Positions 52,986 to 62,290 of a DNA stretch of 64,000 nucleotides are shown here, piece by piece. This stretch comes from Arthrobacter sp. NIO-1057. GTDB lineage: Bacteria > Actinomycetota > Actinomycetes > Actinomycetales > Micrococcaceae. The position numbers and the translations under genes are program-made. The notes below the pieces were generated by a model that worked only from the letters and a program-made list of their open reading frames with translations, was not told the origin of the DNA and made no database searches. Positions within the stretch are counted from its first letter, which is position 1; every line of letters starts with the position of its first letter. The stretch covers positions 1-64,000 of the forward strand of contig NZ_FMAT01000005.1 in NCBI RefSeq assembly GCF_900094805.1, written 5' to 3'.

Positions 52986-52991
52986 CGAGGA

Positions 52992-53789
52992 CTAGCTCAA
53001 CGTCCACGAACGCTTTGAAAGCCCAAACCAGAAACCGTCAATAGCCGTTTGAGCATCAATTCCGCCTGATGCGTAGGCCGCGCCTAGCGCAACATACAAC
53101 GGTGCCCAATGCTCCGAACGCGGGTGCGCTTCACGAGCCGCCGGAGCTTTATGCAAGAAATCAAGGATGGAATCCACATCTCCGCGAGCCATCGCTTCTT
53201 CGGCCCAATGATCAAACTCGCTGGAGGCAGATGGTGGCGCAGCATCGGAACCAGCCGACGGGTTAAACCAACGTAAATTGTGTGTGGTGAACCCGGAGCC
53301 TACAATCAACGTCCCGCGATCACGCAACGGAGCCAGGCTCTTTCCAAGCTCAAAGAGACCGGTGGGATCGAGTGTCGGCATGGACATCTGAACTACGGGC
53401 ACATCCGCTTCAGGGAACATCTCCTTGAGCGGTACATAGGCTCCATGGTCCAACCCACGTGATTCGTCGCGGGCTACGTGGTGGCCGTGAGCAGCGGTGA
53501 GTCGTTGAACTTCGTTGGCCAGCTCAGGGGCCAGCGGTGCGTCATAACGAACGTCGTAGTATTTTTGGTCAAAGCCCCAGAAATCATAAACGAGTTCGTT
53601 CTTGACCTGGGTTGCACTGAGCGTAACCGGAGCATTTTCCCAGTGCGCTGAGATCATCAAGATGTCCTTGGGCTTTTCGAAAGAATCTGACCAGCTTGCC
53701 AGTTCCTGTGTCCACTGTTGGTCATCTGCCAAGGGTGGTGCACCGTGACTTAGGAATAGGACCGGAGGGGCATCTGTCTGCTGTGTCAT
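52992..53789 (-). CDS. DODA-type extradiol dioxygenase (YgiD-like)
   Basis: 265 residues, class III extradiol dioxygenase fold. Metal-binding His residues are expected in FLSHGAPPL (H15), GLDHGAYVPL and in GFTTHNLRWF; ISAHWEN is also conserved. It opens catechol-type rings such as DOPA, or acts on plant-derived catechols. GGAAG precedes the ATG. It is monocistronic or followed only by the decayed frame. Confidence 0.9.
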   Translation of the reverse strand: MTQQTDAPPVLFLSHGAPPLADDQQWTQELASWSDSFEKPKDILMISAHWENAPVTLSATQVKNELVYDFWGFDQKYYDVRYDAPLAPELANEVQRLTAAHGHHVARDESRGLDHGAYVPLKEMFPEADVPVVQMSMPTLDPTGLFELGKSLAPLRDRGTLIVGSGFTTHNLRWFNPSAGSDAAPPSASSEFDHWAEEAMARGDVDSILDFLHKAPAAREAHPRSEHWAPLYVALGAAYASGGIDAQTAIDGFWFGLSKRSWTLS

Positions 53790-53862
53790 GCTTCCAAAAT
53801 AACAACATTTACTTGAAGCGTCAACAAAAACACATAACTCTCGCTCCGGTCCCTACCGTGAT

Positions 53863-54942
53863 CTAAGCACTCACCGCCAAACCAGCTTCGGCAGCCGATT
53901 CCACCGGGAAATGACATTCAGCGATCTGCTGCTCTTCACTGACACCCATCGCCGGCATGCCCAGAGAGATCTTGCCATCGGCTTCTCGCACACGGCTTTG
54001 CGGACGTTCAACGGAGCAAATCGGCTCAGCCTTCCAGCACCGGGTTCGGAAGCGGCACCCCGAAGGCGGATCTAGCGGAGAGGGCAATTCACCTTGCAGA
54101 ACAATGCGCTTCGCGGGTCGCAACGCCGGATCCAGCTTGGGCGAAGCGGACATCAGCGAGGCAGTGTAAGGATGCAACGGAGAATCAAAGACCTGCTGCG
54201 TCGTACCCGTTTCGATAATGCGCCCCAAATACATCACGGCCACCCGGTCGGTGACATGGCGGACCACCGACAAATCATGGGAAATGAAGATATAGCTGAC
54301 GCCGAGTTGCTGTTGGAGATCATTGAGCAGGTTTAATACCTGTGCCTGGACCGAAAGATCCAATGCAGAGACCGGCTCATCCAAAATAATCAAATCTGGA
54401 CCCAAGGCAAGAGCCCGAGCAATGCCAATACGTTGACGCTGTCCACCGGAGAATTCTTGCGGCGACTTATCGGCATCGGTAACTCGCAGTCCGACCAGTT
54501 CCAGCAGCTCATTTAGACGCTGCTTTCGGGCAGCCTTGGTGGGATACAAATCCTTGTGCGTAGCAAAGGGTTCGGTAATGATTTGCCCTGCCGTCATCCG
54601 GGCATTGAGCGAAGCAAAAGGATCCTGAAAAACCATCTGCACCCGGCGGCGCCAGTCCCGTAGCGACTTGCCACGTAGGGCAAAAGGATCCTGACCATCA
54701 AAGCGGACCGTTCCACCGTCGGGTTGCTCGAGCATCATCAGCGTCCGGGCCAGCGTGGACTTACCGCAACCGGATTCACCCACCAGCCCCAGAGTTTCAC
54801 CACGTTTAACACTCAGATTGATCCCGTCCAGGGCCTTGAGCTCGCGGGTTCCGGAAGCACCGGAAGCAACATGGAAAGTTTTGGCCAAGTCCTGAACTTC
54901 AAGGACAGTTCGTTCAGGCACGGCCTGCGTCTGGATACTCAT
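53863..54942 (-). CDS. Peptide ABC transporter ATP-binding protein (DppF/OppF type)
   Basis: 359 residues. Walker A GESGCGKSTLART, signature EFSGGQRQRIGIARAL, Walker B LIILDEPVSALD, and the C-terminal oligopeptide/dipeptide-type extension with a Cys cluster (CRFRTRCWKAEPIC), which in relatives holds an Fe-S cluster. Last gene of a five-gene operon; it starts on the last base of the DppD stop (TGATG). Confidence 0.92.
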   Translation of the reverse strand: MSIQTQAVPERTVLEVQDLAKTFHVASGASGTRELKALDGINLSVKRGETLGLVGESGCGKSTLARTLMMLEQPDGGTVRFDGQDPFALRGKSLRDWRRRVQMVFQDPFASLNARMTAGQIITEPFATHKDLYPTKAARKQRLNELLELVGLRVTDADKSPQEFSGGQRQRIGIARALALGPDLIILDEPVSALDLSVQAQVLNLLNDLQQQLGVSYIFISHDLSVVRHVTDRVAVMYLGRIIETGTTQQVFDSPLHPYTASLMSASPKLDPALRPAKRIVLQGELPSPLDPPSGCRFRTRCWKAEPICSVERPQSRVREADGKISLGMPAMGVSEEQQIAECHFPVESAAEAGLAVSA

Positions 54943-56003
54943 CAGTGTGCATCCTCTCCGGTAGCTGAATCGTCAATAGGCTTCATCTCTGCCACTTGCT
55001 GCGAAAAGTGGCATGCCGAGCGTTGCCCCGGACCGGTTTCGTGCAACTCTGGGCGCTGTTCACGGCATATCGCGGCGGCCAGTGGACAACGATCTTGGTA
55101 AACGCAACCTGCCGGAATTTTGCTCAGCTCCGGTGGGCTACCGGGAATGGAAGTCAGTCCCTGACCACGGTGCGCATCGGTGGGCACCGAGGACAGCAGC
55201 CCCTTGGTATATGGGTGTGTTGGCTGGGCGAAAACTCGCTGGACGCTACCTTGCTCCACCACATTGCCGGCATACATCACGCACACGTCGTCAGCTTCTT
55301 CGGCGACGACTGCCAGGTCGTGGGTAATAAGCACTACGGCCATCTGCTCTTCACTGCGCAACTTACGCAAAAGTTGCATGATCTGAGCCTGCACCGTGAC
55401 GTCAAGTGCCGTGGTCGGTTCATCAGCAATCAGCAGTTTAGGGCTCAACGCCACGGCCATCGCGATCAGAATTCGCTGACGCATACCACCGGAGAACTGA
55501 TGTGGGTAAGAGTTCACACGGGTTTCCGGTTCCGGGATTCCCACCCGTCGCATCAGCTCAATTGCTTCAGCTTTGGCTTGCTTCCTACTTGCCCCTCGAT
55601 GAATTCGGAACGCTTCACCGAGCTGGGTTCCGATGGTGTACACCGGGTTCAGAGCAGCTAGCGCATCTTGGAAAACAATGCCCAACCCTTCACCAGCAAC
55701 GGCACGACGCCGTTTGCCGTTCATGGAGAACAGGTCCTGCGCATCCAGATAGGCCTTGCCACCGGCAACGGAGGCCACCGGATCAAGCAGGCCAGCAATG
55801 GCTTTAGCAGTCATCGATTTTCCGCACCCCGACTCCCCCAGCAGGGCCAGGGTCTTGCCTCGGCGAGCGCTGAATCCGACGCTACTAACGACGCGCACCG
55901 TTCCCTTAGGAGTGCGGATATCAACGTCTAGGCCTTGGACCTGTAGTACTGCCTCATCCATTGCTTGCTCTTTGGCCACTGGGTCTAACATTTCGGTCAT
56001 CAT
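54942..56003 (-). CDS. Peptide ABC transporter ATP-binding protein (DppD/OppD type)
   Basis: 353 residues. Walker A GESGCGKSMTAKAI, signature QFSGGMRQRILIAMAVAL, Walker B LLIADEPTTALD, C-terminal CVYQDRCPLAAAIC. Pairs with DppF as the motor of the importer. TAATG overlap with the permease gene. Confidence 0.92.
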   Translation of the reverse strand: MMTEMLDPVAKEQAMDEAVLQVQGLDVDIRTPKGTVRVVSSVGFSARRGKTLALLGESGCGKSMTAKAIAGLLDPVASVAGGKAYLDAQDLFSMNGKRRRAVAGEGLGIVFQDALAALNPVYTIGTQLGEAFRIHRGASRKQAKAEAIELMRRVGIPEPETRVNSYPHQFSGGMRQRILIAMAVALSPKLLIADEPTTALDVTVQAQIMQLLRKLRSEEQMAVVLITHDLAVVAEEADDVCVMYAGNVVEQGSVQRVFAQPTHPYTKGLLSSVPTDAHRGQGLTSIPGSPPELSKIPAGCVYQDRCPLAAAICREQRPELHETGPGQRSACHFSQQVAEMKPIDDSATGEDAH

Positions 56004-56992
56004 TAGTCGTTGCCTTTCTTGACCTGCATTTTGGCCGCCTGGCGGGTAGCTTTCTCGAAGGCCTTGGTGCTTTTACGATCCAGTTCCAAACGCCAACGCT
56101 GCGCAGGATCGGTGGCAATGCGCATCCAAGCTGCCAATACGTTGGCGGCCACCGCGGTGAGCACAATCGCCAGGCCTGGAAGGATGGACAGCCACCACGC
56201 GGTCTGCAGGTATTGACGCCCCTGAGCGACCATCAAGCCCCAGGAAACATCCGGTGGCTGGATACCAATGCCTAGGAAGGACAGCGAGGATTCTGCCAGC
56301 ATCACAAAACAGAATTCGAGCGTGGCCAGGGTCAACAGGGTGGGTGTGACCACGGGGATCACGTGACGCAGGATGATCGAATTGGACTTGGTACCAAAGG
56401 TCCGTGCAGCGTCAACGAAGGTGCGTGACTGCAATTCTGCAGACTCTGCCCTAGCAGTACGCAGGTAGATGGGGATGCGGGTAATGGCCAGAATGAGCAC
56501 GATATTGGCTGCCGATGGGTTGAACACAAACAGCACGACCACTGCCAGAAGTAGTGATGGGAAGGACATGATGATGTCCGCGATCCGCATCGATACGGCT
56601 TCGCGCCGGCCGCGGTGGTATCCAGCCCAAACACCCCACAAGGATCCAATAATCAATGCCACCAACACTGCTGGTACGGCCACCAAGAGGGTGGTTTGGG
56701 TAGCAACCACCATGCGGGCGAGTACCGAACGACCCAGGGAGTCTGACCCTAGGAAGTAGAGCCACCCATTGGCGGGATCAAAGGGGGCCTTGTTCATGAA
56801 CATTAGGTCCTGCGCCGTGGCGCGATCCCCCATCAGTGCCGGTCCAAAGATCGCGGTGAGTACCACCAACGTCAAGAAGATGGCAGCAACGGTAGCAAAG
56901 CGGTCGCGTAGCAGCATGGTAAACATCGAAACTCGGCTGTCACTGCGCTTCTTGCCCTTTGTCAGTTGTGTGGCTTGTTCAAGTGTTGCCAT
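56003..56992 (-). CDS. Peptide ABC transporter permease (DppC type)
   Basis: 329 residues. N-terminal cytoplasmic tail, a large outside loop after TM1 (FLGSDSLGRSVLARM, the DppC signature) and five more helices with the EAA loop near RAESAELQSRTFVDAARTFG. Two bases separate it from the DppB stop. Confidence 0.92.
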   Translation of the reverse strand: MATLEQATQLTKGKKRSDSRVSMFTMLLRDRFATVAAIFLTLVVLTAIFGPALMGDRATAQDLMFMNKAPFDPANGWLYFLGSDSLGRSVLARMVVATQTTLLVAVPAVLVALIIGSLWGVWAGYHRGRREAVSMRIADIIMSFPSLLLAVVVLFVFNPSAANIVLILAITRIPIYLRTARAESAELQSRTFVDAARTFGTKSNSIILRHVIPVVTPTLLTLATLEFCFVMLAESSLSFLGIGIQPPDVSWGLMVAQGRQYLQTAWWLSILPGLAIVLTAVAANVLAAWMRIATDPAQRWRLELDRKSTKAFEKATRQAAKMQVKKGND

Positions 56993-56994
56993 GT

Positions 56995-58032
56995 CTAGTT
57001 CCCCCTTATGCTTTCGGTCGTGGCCATGCTGGCACCAACGAGTTGAGGCGTGCGTGGATCTGATCCTTGGGTGGGTCCTTGGGCGGCCCGAGCCTTACGC
57101 CGTTTACGGGCACCGGCACTTGGCCTAACTCGTGGGTCCAGTAGTGCGTAGCCCAGATCAATCAGGATGTTCAGGATGAAGATTGCTACCGCGGTGAGTA
57201 GCACACAGGCCTGAAGGACAGCGAAATCTCGTTGCATGATGGAGTCGATCATGAGCTTGCCAATGCCGGGCCAGCCGAAGATTGTCTCCACAACCACTGC
57301 ACCGTTGACCAAACCTACGGTGAGGTCTCCGGCCACGGTCAAACCTGGAGCTGCAGCATTGCGCAGGGCGTGTTGACCAATGACCCGGTACTCGGTGGCT
57401 CCCTTGGAACGAGCCAGTTTGATGTACGGTTCAGACAGGGCCGAGACCATGGCTCCACGAATCACCTGAACCAGCGTGCCGAAGGGCCTCATCACCAAGG
57501 TGGCTACCGGAAGGAACCAGGCGGCCGCCCCGACCACACCGGATGTTGGAACCCACCCCAAGGTGATCGCGAAAACCCAGATGCCCACGATGGCCAGCCA
57601 GAAATCCGGAATGGAAGCAGCGGTCATGGAGATGAAGGAACTGCACCGATCCCAGATTCCATTGGGCTTCATGGCTGCCACCGAACCAACAACCACGGCC
57701 AGCAAGATGGCGATGATCATCGTCGTAGCGGCCAGTTGCAGGGTTGCAGGGAAGGCACGTAGGGCCATGGTGGCCGCGTCTTCACCGGTACGCATGGAGG
57801 TTCCAAAATCTAGCCGGAAGATCCCACCAAAGTATTGGGCCATCTGCACCAAGATCGGCTGGTCCAACCCGTTGCGTGCCGCAAATTCCTCACGCATGGT
57901 GTCGGTGGCATTCAACGGTAGGTAAAGTGCCGCCGGGTTACCGGTCATGCGGGCCAAGGCAAAGACGCCGATGATGACCACAACTAGCGGCAACGCGGAG
58001 GCGATAATCCTTTTTCGCAAATAGGTAAGCAT
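56995..58032 (-). CDS. Peptide ABC transporter permease (DppB type)
   Basis: 345 residues, six helices. RMTGNPAALYLP and FGTSMRTGEDAATM after TM1 are typical of DppB, as is the EAA loop around YIKLARSKGATEYRVIGQHALRN. It carries a longer than usual basic C-tail (about 40 residues, RKRRKARAAQGPTQG). ATG at 58032, 26 bases after the binding-protein stop. Confidence 0.92.
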   Translation of the reverse strand: MLTYLRKRIIASALPLVVVIIGVFALARMTGNPAALYLPLNATDTMREEFAARNGLDQPILVQMAQYFGGIFRLDFGTSMRTGEDAATMALRAFPATLQLAATTMIIAILLAVVVGSVAAMKPNGIWDRCSSFISMTAASIPDFWLAIVGIWVFAITLGWVPTSGVVGAAAWFLPVATLVMRPFGTLVQVIRGAMVSALSEPYIKLARSKGATEYRVIGQHALRNAAAPGLTVAGDLTVGLVNGAVVVETIFGWPGIGKLMIDSIMQRDFAVLQACVLLTAVAIFILNILIDLGYALLDPRVRPSAGARKRRKARAAQGPTQGSDPRTPQLVGASMATTESIRGN

Positions 58033-58058
58033 GATGCTGTACTTTCAGTTGGCGTTGA

Positions 58059-59633
58059 TTACTTGGCCACGGTGACGTCGGCGAGGCGTAGTTCATCGCC
58101 GCTGGAGGAATTTGGCTCGTAGGATACTGCCTTGGAAATGCCGAGCATGCCGGTTTGGTGGGCAATATGGGCAAACTGCACTACTTCGTCATTCTGGTAC
58201 TTGAAGACCTTTTCAAAGGCAGCCTGACGATCATCTCCGGTGGCAGCGTCAGCCTCTTCAATGAGCTTGTCCAGTTCCGGGGTACCGAAGGCCGACTGGG
58301 CGCCCTTGCTGGTCATGTACTGGTCAACGGTAAATGCTGCGTCACCGGCCTGGTTACCGTGCTGGGTCATCAGCATGATCGCCCCGTCCTCATTAGTAGG
58401 GAACGGACGAACCTGGTAGGTCAAGTGCTGGCTGGTTTCGAGCATCTTCAGGTTCACGGTTAGACCGGCCTGGGTGAGCTGTTCCTGGATCACCTGGGCC
58501 AGTTCTTGAATCTTGGGGAACTGGGCGGTGCGTACGACGAAGTTGATCGGTGCCGAAACATCGGTGCCGGCAGCCTTGGCTTCGGCAACGAGATCCTTAG
58601 CCTTTTGTGGATCGTACTCCCAGGCGGGAAGGTCATCGCTGTGTCCCACGACGCCGGCGGGAACCAGCTGGGCGGCCACCGTATCGCGCCCACCGTAGAG
58701 TGAAGCGACGATGGATTCCTTGTCGATCGCGTAGTTCACCGCACGGCGGATACGAATGTCGTCAAAGGGTGCGGTGTCTGCATGCATGCGCAGGGCCACG
58801 GTTTCGTTATTCGGGTAGGAGACCCCAAAGTCGCCAATATTGTCTTCTGGGCTCAGGCCGGTGGCAATATCCGCTTCGCCCGACGTGATCATGGCAGCGC
58901 GCACGCTTCCTTCAGAGCGCCACTGGTAGGTGGCCTTTTTGAATTCTGGCGCATCTCCCCAATAGTCAGCGAAGGCGCTAGCGTTGATGCTTTGGCCGGC
59001 TTGCCATTCATCGAGCTGGTAGGGGCCGGTGCCAATGGGTTCGCGGACCTTTTCTGTGGTTGAGGTTTCTTCTGGAACCACTTCAAGGAAGGACAGACGC
59101 AGTGGAAGAATCGGGTCTTTCTTAGCTGCGGTGACTTCCACGGTATAGTCATCGACTTCTTTGAGCTTCAGATCATCGTCGCCGAAGACGTAGCCCTCAA
59201 CGTTGCAGCCGAGTTTGGAGTTGACGGCGCGGTCGATGGTGGCCACGGCATCTGCTGCGGTGAAGTCGGATCCGTCATGGAACTTAACTCCTTCGCGTAG
59301 CTTGAGCGTCCAGGTTTGATCGTCCTTGCTGGACCATTCGGTGGCTAACTTAGGCTCCAGTTCACCACTGGTTGGATTTCTTTCGATCAACGGTTCGGTG
59401 ATGGTGGAACGGATGACAACGCCGGTGCTGGTCAGGTTGGATTCGCAGGCTTCCAGCGTTGGTGGTTCCTGCTGAAGTACTACGCGCAGGGTGTCACTGG
59501 CAGCTGAAGATCCCCCGGAGAAACTCTCCTGTGAGTTGGCAACGGAGCAGCCGGACAGGGCGGTGGTGCCCAAGAGTGCTGAGGCGGCCAGGGCTAGTGG
59601 GAGGCGACGGGAGCGAGTGGTTCGATTGTGCAT
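58059..59633 (-). CDS. Peptide ABC transporter substrate-binding lipoprotein
   Basis: 524 residues, SBP family 5. Lipobox LSGC (Cys about 29). The fold's motifs appear in order: TEPLIERNPTSGELEPKLA, LREGVKFHDGSDFTAADAV, and IRRAVNYAIDKESIV. It binds peptides or a similar linear solute. ATG at 59633 with AAGGA upstream; the frame stays open 40 codons earlier without a signal-peptide start. First gene of the operon. Confidence 0.92.
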   Translation of the reverse strand: MHNRTTRSRRLPLALAASALLGTTALSGCSVANSQESFSGGSSAASDTLRVVLQQEPPTLEACESNLTSTGVVIRSTITEPLIERNPTSGELEPKLATEWSSKDDQTWTLKLREGVKFHDGSDFTAADAVATIDRAVNSKLGCNVEGYVFGDDDLKLKEVDDYTVEVTAAKKDPILPLRLSFLEVVPEETSTTEKVREPIGTGPYQLDEWQAGQSINASAFADYWGDAPEFKKATYQWRSEGSVRAAMITSGEADIATGLSPEDNIGDFGVSYPNNETVALRMHADTAPFDDIRIRRAVNYAIDKESIVASLYGGRDTVAAQLVPAGVVGHSDDLPAWEYDPQKAKDLVAEAKAAGTDVSAPINFVVRTAQFPKIQELAQVIQEQLTQAGLTVNLKMLETSQHLTYQVRPFPTNEDGAIMLMTQHGNQAGDAAFTVDQYMTSKGAQSAFGTPELDKLIEEADAATGDDRQAAFEKVFKYQNDEVVQFAHIAHQTGMLGISKAVSYEPNSSSGDELRLADVTVAK

Positions 59634-59895
59634 TGTGATTCCTTCGCGACGGTGCGATGTGCAGTGTGGATCAAGCGGGAAATCCGCAAAAGTTCGTATC
59701 CACAGCCTTGACCGGGCTTTGAGTTGGGTCAAGGATTTGCTGGCCCGTGACAACCGTCCGCGAGGCGCACTTCGTCATTACCTTTCAGTAGCCAAAGTGT
59801 GACTTGCGCTACATTCCGGGCCTTATTGATCATCCATGCTTCAAGGGCATTGATTCATCTAATTTGCGTGTTGGACGTGAATTGATCACGCTCCC

Positions 59896-59901
59896 TACGA
59901 T
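59896..59901 (+). promoter_or_regulatory. Possible -10 of a leaderless transcript
   Basis: TACGAT ends six bases before the ATG at 59908, with TTGGAC 19 bases upstream of it. No ribosome site is evident. Confidence 0.35.
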
Positions 59902-59907
59902 GCAGGT

Positions 59908-60900
59908 ATGCCGACATATACCAGCGCTCAAGCGCAAGAACAGAGCACCCCGATCACCGGCGAACAGATCCTCCGAGTTGGCCCGGTAAACCCGACCGTA
60001 GCTGAGAGTCTCAAGTCTGAATTTGCCACCCTCGTTCTCCCGGACTCAGGACCAGAACGTGAGGCTCTAATTGCTTCCCATGGGCAGAACATTCGTGTGG
60101 CCGTTTGTTCCGGGCGCATCGGAGTGGATAGCGAGCTCATGGCTCAGCTGCCAAATCTGGAAGCCATCATTAACTTCGGTGTTGGCTACGACGCTACGGA
60201 TACCAAACAAGCCTCCGAACGCGGAATTGTCGTCAGTAATACTCCCAATGTACTCAACGACTGCGTTGCCGATACCACCCTAGGCCTTTACCTATCGACC
60301 CTGCGTAGCCTCGGAGCAGCCGAACGTTTTGTCCGCAACGGCTCATGGGCCGCCGGCCAAAACTTCCCACTAGCTACTCGTGCCAGCGGTAAAAAAGTTG
60401 GAATCCTCGGACTGGGACGCATTGGCCAAGCCATCGCTACCCGTTTGGAAGCGTTTGGGTGTGAAATCCACTATCATAACCGCAACCAGAAACCTGGCGT
60501 CAACTACCAGTACCACTCATCTGCAGTGGACCTGGCAGCCGAAACCGACGCGCTGATCGTCGCCGCCGCTGGCGGGCCACAGTCGGCCAAGCTCGTCAAT
60601 CAAGAGGTTCTCGCCGCCGTCGGCCCGCAAGGATTTGTCATCAACATCGCCCGCGGCACCGTCATTGATGAGCAGGCACTTGTTGAGGCCCTGCGCTCCG
60701 GTGGCATTGCCGGCGCTGGATTAGATGTCTTCGAAAAGGAACCGCAAGTCCCTGCGGAACTCCTAGAGCTGGATAACGTCGTTCTCTTACCCCACCTGGG
60801 TAGCGGCACCCACGAAACCCGTGCCGACATGGCGTCATTAACGCTGAAAAACCTGCGCACCTACCTAGAGAAACGAGAGCTGATCACTCCCATTTCCTAG
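59908..60900 (+). CDS. D-isomer 2-hydroxyacid dehydrogenase
   Basis: 330 residues. NAD(P)-binding GILGLGRIGQAIATRL (about 170), catalytic Arg in INIARGTVID, Glu in FEKEPQVPAEL and His in LLPHLGSGT. It belongs to the glyoxylate/hydroxypyruvate reductase group. Substrate not certain; it lies beside the hexarate genes but has its own terminator, so a role there is only possible. Confidence 0.88.
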   Translation: MPTYTSAQAQEQSTPITGEQILRVGPVNPTVAESLKSEFATLVLPDSGPEREALIASHGQNIRVAVCSGRIGVDSELMAQLPNLEAIINFGVGYDATDTKQASERGIVVSNTPNVLNDCVADTTLGLYLSTLRSLGAAERFVRNGSWAAGQNFPLATRASGKKVGILGLGRIGQAIATRLEAFGCEIHYHNRNQKPGVNYQYHSSAVDLAAETDALIVAAAGGPQSAKLVNQEVLAAVGPQGFVINIARGTVIDEQALVEALRSGGIAGAGLDVFEKEPQVPAELLELDNVVLLPHLGSGTHETRADMASLTLKNLRTYLEKRELITPIS

Positions 60901-60918
60901 CTCGCCCATTCATAAACC

Positions 60919-60963
60919 ACGCCCCGCTTTGCCTGTCGAGTGCAGGTGAAGCGGGGCGTTTGC
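60919..60963 (+). terminator. Terminator of hydroxyacid dehydrogenase gene
   Basis: ACGCCCCGCTT and AAGCGGGGCGT with inner CCTG/CAGG, then TTTGC. Confidence 0.75.
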
Positions 60964-61015
60964 GTGCCGGAGAAACGCTTGTGAAAAACGTTCCAAAATA
61001 CTCCTCGAAAATCAC

Positions 61016-61057
61016 TTGTGAGATAAGTTGATAACTTGTACTATAAGTTCAGAAGTT
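61016..61057 (+). promoter_or_regulatory. Promoter and GntR operators of the hexarate gene
   Basis: Promoter TTGTGA-n17-TACTAT. Over it lie four five-base elements in the order AAGTT (61025), AACTT (61033), AAGTT (61045) and AAGTT (61053). The central pair forms AACTT-n7-AAGTT, of GntR/FadR-site size. Probably bound by the GntR protein encoded downstream. Confidence 0.55.
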
Positions 61058-61086
61058 ATCCACCTCACCCCGGGAGCACGCTTTCC

Positions 61087-62220
61087 ATGACTTACACTCC
61101 AGACGCCATCCGCCACGTCAAGCTCTCCACCGCACGCTTGCCATTGGCCACCCCAATCTCAGATGCCAAGGTCTTCACCGGCCGCCAAAAACCAATGACC
61201 GAGGTTGTTTTCCTGTTCGCAGAAATCACCACGGAGCAGGGCTTCGAAGGCATGGGCTTCTCCTACTCCAAGCGAGCAGGTGGACCGGCTCAGTACGCAC
61301 ACGCCAAGGAAGTTGCCGAAACGATGATCGGCGAAGACCCTAACGACATTGCCAAGCTCTACACCAAGCTGCTTTGGGCTGGCGCCTCCGTGGGTCGTTC
61401 CGGTGTAGCCACACAGGCATTGGCCGCCCTCGACATTGCGCTCTACGACTTGAAGTCCAAGCGCGCTGGCCTACCACTGGCCAAATTCTTGGGCTCGCAC
61501 CGCGATTCGGTGCGTACCTACAACACTTCGGGCGGATTCCTCAACGCCTCCATTGAAGAGGTCAAGGAACGCGCCAGCCAGTCCATTGAAGAAGGCATTG
61601 GCGGCATCAAGATCAAGGTCGGCCTGCCCGATAGCGCAGAAGACCTGCGCCGCGTCGCAGCAGTGCGCGAGCACATCGGTAATGACGTACCCCTAATGGT
61701 TGATGCTAACCAGCAGTGGGATCGCGCTACCGCACTACGCATGGGCCGCAAGCTAGAACAGTTTGACTTGGTCTGGATCGAAGAGCCACTGGACGCCTAC
61801 GACGCAGAAGGACACGCAGCCCTCGCCGCCGCCTTGGATACGCCCATTGCCACCGGTGAAATGCTTGCTTCCGTTGCAGAACACGAACGACTGATCGCCG
61901 CACGCGCCTGCGACATCATTCAGCCAGATGCCCCACGCGTTGGTGGCATCACCCAGTTCCTGCGCCTGGCCACCCTTGCAGACCAGGCCGGCTTGGATCT
62001 AGCTCCACACTTCGCAATGGAAATCCACCTTCACCTGGCAGCCACCTACCCACGTGAACCTTGGGTAGAGCACTTTGACTGGCTGGACCCACTGTTCAAC
62101 GAACGACTGGAAACCAAGGAAGGCCGCATGATCGTTCCAGATCGTCCAGGCTTGGGCTTCACCTTCAGCGACCAAGCACGTGCTTGGACCACCGAGACCG
62201 TGGAATTCGGCCGCGCATAA
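61087..62220 (+). CDS. L-talarate/galactarate dehydratase
   Basis: 377 residues, enolase superfamily, mandelate-racemase branch; very similar along its length to the Salmonella L-talarate/galactarate dehydratase. Catalytic Lys in GGIKIKVG, metal ligands Asp in LMVDANQQW, Glu in WIEEPLDAYD and Glu in IATGEML, and catalytic His in LAPHFAMEIH. It dehydrates the hexarates to 5-keto-4-deoxyglucarate. ATG at 61087 with GGGAG upstream; 17 codons earlier the frame begins inside the operator region. Confidence 0.9.
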   Translation: MTYTPDAIRHVKLSTARLPLATPISDAKVFTGRQKPMTEVVFLFAEITTEQGFEGMGFSYSKRAGGPAQYAHAKEVAETMIGEDPNDIAKLYTKLLWAGASVGRSGVATQALAALDIALYDLKSKRAGLPLAKFLGSHRDSVRTYNTSGGFLNASIEEVKERASQSIEEGIGGIKIKVGLPDSAEDLRRVAAVREHIGNDVPLMVDANQQWDRATALRMGRKLEQFDLVWIEEPLDAYDAEGHAALAAALDTPIATGEMLASVAEHERLIAARACDIIQPDAPRVGGITQFLRLATLADQAGLDLAPHFAMEIHLHLAATYPREPWVEHFDWLDPLFNERLETKEGRMIVPDRPGLGFTFSDQARAWTTETVEFGRA

Positions 62221-62290
62221 CTATATGACTAACCGGCTCCGGTGCCCGCATCACGTGGACACCGGAGCTTATGCTTTAAGGATGCAGTCC

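Larger units (their letters stand above)
52595..52991. other. 397-base region between Rieske and DODA genes
   Basis: Contains the leader of the Rieske gene, a 14-base palindrome (52666-52679), a small hairpin TCCGGC/GCCGGA near 52706-52720, and a decayed minus-strand reading frame (52731-52985). No intact gene is seen. Confidence 0.5.
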
